A stretch of 64,000 nt of DNA from NCBI RefSeq assembly GCF_001640805.2, contig NC_066850.1, positions 9,892,510 through 9,956,509 of the forward strand, given 5' to 3'. Source of the stretch: Lates calcarifer. Taxonomy: Eukaryota; Chordata; Actinopteri; Centropomidae. A program made the position numbers and the translations under genes. The notes under the pieces are model-generated. The model was not told where the DNA came from. It searched no databases and worked only from the letters and a program-made list of their open reading frames with translations. This document shows, one piece after another, positions 60,901 to 64,000 of this stretch; position 1 is the first letter of the stretch; each line of letters begins with the position of its first letter.

Positions 60901-62180
60901 TTCCTCTGCCATTAGCTTTCCCAGGCTGGGGCTAACAAGCTCCCGGTTTCTTTGTTCTGAATGTACAAGGGGCGAGGAGCTTGGCTTGAGGTTCAAAGGA
61001 GCCCCACAGCCAAGCGAGCGACTTCAACCAGCTGGTAAAGGTACAGAGGGTGAAAGTTGTCTGGCTGCTCCTCCAGCATGAACTTGGATGTGTTAATCCA
61101 CGTGCTCAGAAAGCCAGAGAACTTCTCGTGTGTAGTCGAAATCCCTGGCCCTGGCTAAATCCTAATGCTTTGTTCTGGCCATCTTAACTGAAATGAGAAG
61201 GTGCAGCAGAGGTTCACACTATATCCATCCTTAAAAGCAATGTGTAATAGTCAGTCTGCTTATAGCTAGTGCTGACTTTTGAATTTTTTGAATTACTTAG
61301 CTCGACATTTTCTGCCATAGTTTCTGCTTTTCCCCTCAGGCCACAGTCGCAGCCTTCGCTGCCAGCGAGGGTCACTCCCACCCGCGGGTGGTGGAGCTTC
61401 CCAAGACAGAGGAAGGGCTGGGCTTCAACGTGATGGGCGGCAAGGAGCAGAACTCGCCCATTTACATCTCCCGTATCATTCCCGGAGGCGTAGCCGAGAG
61501 GCACGGCGGCCTAAAGCGAGGGGACCAGCTCCTGTCCGTCAACGGTGTGGTAGGGTCCAACTACGACTTGGATTTCGATGCAGCGTACGGGGAGAGAGAG
61601 TCAGAAAGCAGATAAACATCTCTGCACCTTCTTTATTATTTAAACCTGCCTCCAAAAAAATATGTTCTCAACTGAAATATTTTTAGCAGCTTCTCAGCAA
61701 GCAGAGCGGTGTTTGATTCCTAGTTTGACGGGTGAGACAACAATCAGGAGAGCTATTGAGATCAAAGTGCTGCATGTCTTGAGTAGGGAGCAGAAATACC
61801 TCACACTCAATACTCATCCACTGGAGAGACATGAATTACACAGGCTGTATTTCACATGATATCACTCTGCATTGAAACTGGAGCAAATATTTAATTTTTT
61901 TTACTGTTTTTAAGAAATACATTCAAATCAGCTTCTCTCTGTCTGTCTCTGAACCCCTCTGCAGAGCGTGGAGGGAGAGCACCACGAGAAGGCGGTGGAG
62001 CTGCTGAAGGCGGCCAAGGATAGTGTGAAGCTGGTGGTTCGCTACACCCCCAAAGTGCTGGAGGAGATGGAGGCTCGCTTCGAGAAGCTGCGCACGGCCC
62101 GGCGGCGCCAGCAGCAGCAGCTCCTCATGCAGCAGCAGCAACAGCAGAACCTGGCCTCTCAGCAGAACCACATGTCGTAG
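34664..62180 (+). CDS. lin7a: LIN7A, lin-7 homolog A (VELI1/MALS1) scaffold protein, complete CDS
   Basis: Joined exons 34664-34700, 47342-47460, 56519-56590, 61340-61549 and 61965-62180 give 654 bp, 217 residues. Known role: small scaffold of the LIN2-LIN7-LIN10 (CASK/VELI/MINT) complex at synapses and epithelial junctions; its L27 domain pairs with CASK or PALS proteins, and its PDZ domain binds C-terminal tails of receptors, channels and transporters. Seen here: L27 region about 13-67 ([20 protein letters not shown]), PDZ about 92-174 with carboxylate loop GLGF at 102-105, coiled glutamine-rich tail from about 191, ending NHMS. The NHMS end and Q-rich tail fit LIN7A rather than LIN7B or LIN7C. 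Human LIN7A is 233 residues; this one lacks about 13 residues at the N terminus and has a shorter Q run. An in-frame TAA 12 bases before the ATG fixes the start for this exon. Confidence 0.97.
37060..37372 (+). repeat. Dispersed fish repeat (ATGCTAACATGCTGATGTTT type)
   Basis: Contains ATGCTAACATGCTGATGTTT, GATGCTAATGGGAATGTC, AAAACCACAAATGTAAACGT, CATGGTGGCAGTAGAGG and GAATGTCTGTATAAAATGTC, in an order I recognise from a widespread teleost repeat. Family name not certain. Confidence 0.6.
41394..41414. repeat. (CA)10 microsatellite
   Basis: CA run in LIN7A intron 1, leading into a purine-rich repeat-like stretch (to about 41620) rich in GGCAGGCAG and AAAGG words. Confidence 0.9.
41645..41770 (+). 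repeat. Dispersed fish repeat, copy 2
   Basis: GTGGAGACCAAAAACAAAGC, then TTCACCAGGTGGCCAGAAAC, then TAATGTTGCTCCGTGTCTGT. Same family and order as 3520-3700. Confidence 0.6.
41875..42080 (-). mobile_element. Dispersed fish repeat (ACTTAAGTA type), minus orientation
   Basis: AGCTGTCAAATAGATGTAGT and GTAGTAAAGGAAGTATAAAG match the reverse complement of a common fish repeat; the plus-oriented copy is at 50476-50640 (ATTTGACAGTTGTTACTT, GTACTTAAGTGCAATAAATA). Confidence 0.55.
44340..44560 (+). repeat. Purine-rich repeat-like stretch
   Basis: Repeated CAGGCA, AGGTCA and GCAAAA words (GCTGAGGCAGGCAAAGG, AAGCAGGCAGAGGTC, CAGGGCAGGCAGAAAAC), similar in style to 41460-41620. Probably a degraded element of a shared family; not named. 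Confidence 0.4.
45991..46013. repeat. (GT)11 microsatellite
   Basis: GT dinucleotides in LIN7A intron 1. Confidence 0.9.
47342..47460 (+). CDS. lin7a: LIN7A exon 2 (L27 domain)
   Basis: Preceded by a long CT-rich tract and TTTGTGCCAG acceptor; donor AGAGAG|GTGAGT. Residues 13-52, [20 protein letters not shown] then [20 protein letters not shown], nearly identical to human. This helical segment forms most of the L27 heterodimerisation domain. Confidence 0.97.
49890..50240 (+). repeat. Probable degraded fish repeat
   Basis: TTAAAGATTATGGTTAGAAA, AAGATCATGGTTTTGGTTAA and GCCAGCACTGAGTTTTTCAG recall an abundant teleost repeat with AAAGATCATGGTTTGGGTTA. Heavily diverged. Confidence 0.4.
50476..50640 (+). 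mobile_element. Dispersed fish repeat (ACTTAAGTA type), plus orientation
   Basis: AACTTAAGTATATTTACTCA, CTGTACTTAAGTGCAATAA, CTATTCCACTGTACTGTATC, AGAGGGAAACACTGTACTG and TTATTTGACAGTTGTTACTT follow the order of a very common teleost interspersed repeat. Partner copy in opposite orientation at 41875-42080. Confidence 0.65.
51892..51928. repeat. (GT)n microsatellite
   Basis: GT dinucleotides with one slip (GGTGTGTG) in LIN7A intron 2. Confidence 0.9.
54025..54130 (+). repeat. Dispersed fish repeat, copy 3 (partial)
   Basis: GGTAGAAACCAAAAGAGAGC, TGAAAGGAGAGTGAATATTT, then ACATGCCAGTTGGCTAATGC. Matches the first half of copies at 3520-3700 and 41645-41770. Confidence 0.5.
55005..55020. repeat. 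(GT)8 microsatellite
   Basis: Short GT run in LIN7A intron 2. Confidence 0.85.
56519..56590 (+). CDS. lin7a: LIN7A exon 3
   Basis: Acceptor TTTCTTTCAG|GTGTAC, donor GCTAAG|GTAAGA. Residues 53-76, [13 protein letters not shown] then [11 protein letters not shown]; completes L27 and begins the linker. 24 codons, phase 0 at both ends. Confidence 0.97.
56591..61339 (+). other. LIN7A intron 3
   Basis: 4.7 kb. Dominated by a compound inverted-repeat cluster at 58301-59335 and a purine-rich block at 60420-60580. Open frames at 60369-61081 follow the GA-rich composition and have no recognisable homology. Confidence 0.8.
58301..59335. mobile_element. Compound inverted cluster of MITE-like family A copies
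   Basis: A plus-oriented copy (58301-58547: GGTTAAAGGAATAATCCAAC, GATTAGCTTAAATTAGCATA, CACCTCTAAAGCTCACTAAT), then a minus-oriented copy (about 58660-58860), then a second minus-oriented copy (about 58885-59335) ending TGTCAAACTATTCCTTTGAA, the complement of the family start. The last copy is interrupted at about 58990-59205 by sequence with repeated GTTCCCAGGGTCCTATGTTT-like words in both orientations. Confidence 0.65.
61340..61549 (+). CDS. lin7a: LIN7A exon 4 (PDZ domain, first part)
   Basis: Acceptor CCCCTCAG|GCCACA, donor GGTGTG|GTAGGG. Residues 77-146 from [20 protein letters not shown] through LLSVNGV. Holds the PDZ GLGF loop (102-105) and [20 protein letters not shown]. Phase 0 at both ends, 70 codons. 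GC-rich against the surrounding intron. Confidence 0.97.
61550..61964 (+). other. LIN7A intron 4 (shortest intron, 415 bp)
   Basis: GT-AG bounded (GTAGGG ... CTGCAG). The exon 4 frame stays open for 21 codons into the intron before TAA, so retention would truncate the protein in the middle of the PDZ domain. No other feature. Confidence 0.85.
61965..62180 (+). CDS. lin7a: LIN7A exon 5 (end of PDZ, Q-rich tail, stop)
   Basis: Acceptor CCTCTGCAG|AGCGTG. Residues 147-217: [20 protein letters not shown] completes the PDZ, then [20 protein letters not shown] and a CAG-rich glutamine tail ending NHMS, stop TAG at 62178-62180. The stop is followed at once by GTGAGG, so TAG|GTGAGG is a good donor and the exon may end exactly at the stop codon. 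Confidence 0.96.
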   Translation, partial: SVEGEHHEKAVELLKAAKDSVKLVVRYTPKVLEEMEARFEKLRTARRRQQQQLLMQQQQQQNLASQQNHMS

Positions 62181-62265
62181 GTGAGGCGCTTCATTGCTTT
62201 AAGGGTGAGGGAGGGAGGGGGTTGGTGTCAGGAAGGCAAGGTAAGACATTTTCATATCTGCTTCT

Positions 62266-62530
62266 TTAAAGGACTACATTTTGGGAAAGAAGAGAGGAAA
62301 ACAGTCAGCTCTGTCCACAGACGAACAAACAGACCAGTTTGTGGGTTTTTCTTTTCTTGTTTGTTTTGCTGTTGACAGTATTTACAGTGCGTGACTTGTG
62401 TGAAAACAAGAGCCAGAGCCAGGATAGCTGTTTCTCCCTGTTTCCATTGTTTATGCTAGGCTAAACTAACCATCTTCTGACTGTTAGAGAAGTCTGTGAA
62501 GCAAGATTCCAGCTTCTCTTCCAACTTCAG
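62266..62530. mobile_element. Rearranged family A fragments
   Basis: CTTTAAAGGACTACATTTTG then GGGAAAGAAGAG is a plus-oriented family A start; 62440-62500 (CAGGATAGCTGTTTCTCCCT, GTTTCCATTGTTTATGCTAG) is the minus-oriented middle. Lies just after the LIN7A stop. Confidence 0.5.
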
Positions 62531-62897
62531 TATTCAACCCTGTCTCCTTGATAAAACAACTAATTTGCAACAGCAAATACAAATTGAAGGAAACTCAAAT
62601 GCGACCATGTTATGTTTTCTTTCTTGAGGATTTGTTGTTAATTTAACAAGTCACAAATATGTTGACACTGAATATACCAGTCAAATATTCACAGACAATG
62701 TATTTGTTTTCCGCCAAAACATCTGAGCTTGAAGTTCAATATCCACTACACAGCATTATTAAATATTTTATGGTGAGGTTTAGGTGCTCAATTAAGTTTA
62801 GGGAAACATATCCACTGAACCCGGGTCACTGGGGGGACAGATGTGTGTTATATACGCCCAATTCCACCGCAACATAATCAAGTAAACAGTTCAGTAG

Positions 62898-62921
62898 TAT
62901 ATATATATATATATATATATA
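62898..62921. repeat. (AT)12 microsatellite
   Basis: TATATA run downstream of LIN7A stop, followed by ACATATATGTATAC. Confidence 0.9.
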
Positions 62922-64000
62922 CATATATGTATACAACCCAAATTATGATGAGTTATTGATTTAATTTAACATTTATGTTTATGGTTTTGCTGTTTTCAAA
63001 AAGCATGAATTCATAATAGCATACCTAACACTGGACTGTTAGCTGTACAGCCCTGCTCTCATGGCTTATTGCTTTATTTTAGTCCACAGTCCCAGTCTGA
63101 ACGGCTGACTGAGGTCAAACTAAGATGAGCACAGATTATCTTTGAGCTTCAACATGGATGTTTTTTTTGTTTTTTTTTAATGTGACAGAGTTTTGGGTTA
63201 GAAGTGAACGCTATTTTAGGACTGGGATGTAATAAAACAAAATTCAGTGGGGATAGTGGGTGCGGATATCCACTTTATGTGCACAGCCTCAGGCTCAGAC
63301 CTCCCAGCTGTTCCTGTTTCAAGGTGACCGAGCTTTTTCAGTCAGAAAGTTGTACTGGCTGAATTATTAGCAACTTCTCAGTCTCTTTGTTCCTTTTCTA
63401 ATTCATTCTTTCAATCTTATTCTATTTTAGGTCATTTAACACCCATATACACACTGTTTACTTGGAAAAATTGATGGTGGAAGCAGGTTCAACTGTCTTA
63501 TGAGTTTTATTTGCTATGCCCTGCTTTGCTGTGCAAGCACTTGCACCAGTTCGTGTGTTGGTAGCAGACATTTACATCCCAGTACGAAGCCTGAAACCTC
63601 AGTGGTATATTTTGCAAACTGAGCGTCTGGTATCCTCTCTGCAAACATTACCGCCTCTGCTGTGTTCTGCCGGTGATTCTGTTGTAAGGGCTGTAAATTA
63701 TTGAAGCTTAAACCGATTATATCTGTGCTGCTCATGCGCTGCAGGTACGTGGATAAGTAGATACAGCCTGTAGTGTTGTTACTCAGGAAGCTATAGCTGA
63801 AATAGAGTGTCTACATACCTCTGCTTGAGACAATATTTTCACATTTCCAGAGTTCAAATTTAGAACAAAGCTCTGCAGTGCCAGTCAAACTAAAGCAAAC
63901 TCACACTTTCACTGAGTGAAAAGAGCAAAAACTCAAAAGCAAGAAGAAACTTTTCAGACACTAATCAGACCATGAAGTTAAATCATATTATGCTACGCCT

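Larger units (their letters stand above)
62181..64000 (+). other. LIN7A 3' UTR or 3' UTR intron
   Basis: Begins with a donor-like GTGAGG straight after the stop. Contains repeat fragments at 62266-62530 and an AT microsatellite at 62898-62921. An AATAAA lies at 63231-63236, a possible polyadenylation signal if there is no further splicing. No further coding exon recognised. Confidence 0.5.

Noticed and set aside
60575..61081. 168-codon plus-strand frame before LIN7A exon 4
   Set aside because: Follows a GA-rich then GC-rich block, no domain or known similarity, and does not splice in frame to LIN7A.

Overview
The window is vertebrate nuclear DNA, almost certainly from a ray-finned and probably percomorph fish. 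It shows spliced genes with GT-AG introns, CpG-rich promoters, CA/GT/CT/AT microsatellites and degraded repeats of types I recognise from teleost genomes (Tc1/mariner, L2/CR1-like LINE, hAT-like and MITE-like families). No species can be named from the sequence alone. It is not prokaryotic, and nearly all short open frames in it are chance.

Two protein-coding genes are supported, arranged head to head. On the minus strand, 14480-28866 holds the first nine coding exons of ACSS3 (mitochondrial short-chain/propionyl acyl-CoA synthetase). All nine junctions used are clean GT-AG with matching phases, and the reading frame covers about 458 residues from a mitochondrial targeting leader to the catalytic DHWWQTE region. 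The remaining C-terminal exons were not found between 1 and 14479 and probably lie past the left edge. On the plus strand, 34664-62180 holds a complete LIN7A (VELI1/MALS1) coding sequence in five exons, 217 residues, with L27 and PDZ domains and a glutamine-rich tail ending NHMS.

Layout: 1-14479, ACSS3 intron 9 (repeat-bearing, no exon recognised); 14480-28866, ACSS3 exons 9 to 1; 28867-34663, shared 5.8 kb intergenic region with the ACSS3 promoter at its left end, several repeats (including a Tc1/mariner relic) and a CT microsatellite beside the LIN7A start; 34664-62180, LIN7A; 62181-64000, LIN7A 3' UTR or 3' UTR intron. From memory of the human locus (LIN7A - ACSS3 - PPFIA2 on chromosome 12) the divergent order is ancestral.

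The two proteins are not known to act in one pathway: ACSS3 activates propionate in the mitochondrial matrix, LIN7A is a polarity/synapse scaffold. I found no evidence of a novel multi-gene system. The most useful leads are a possible second CpG-rich promoter inside ACSS3 intron 1, a splice donor abutting the LIN7A stop codon, a compound inverted-repeat cluster in LIN7A intron 3, and two perfect hairpins in ACSS3 introns.
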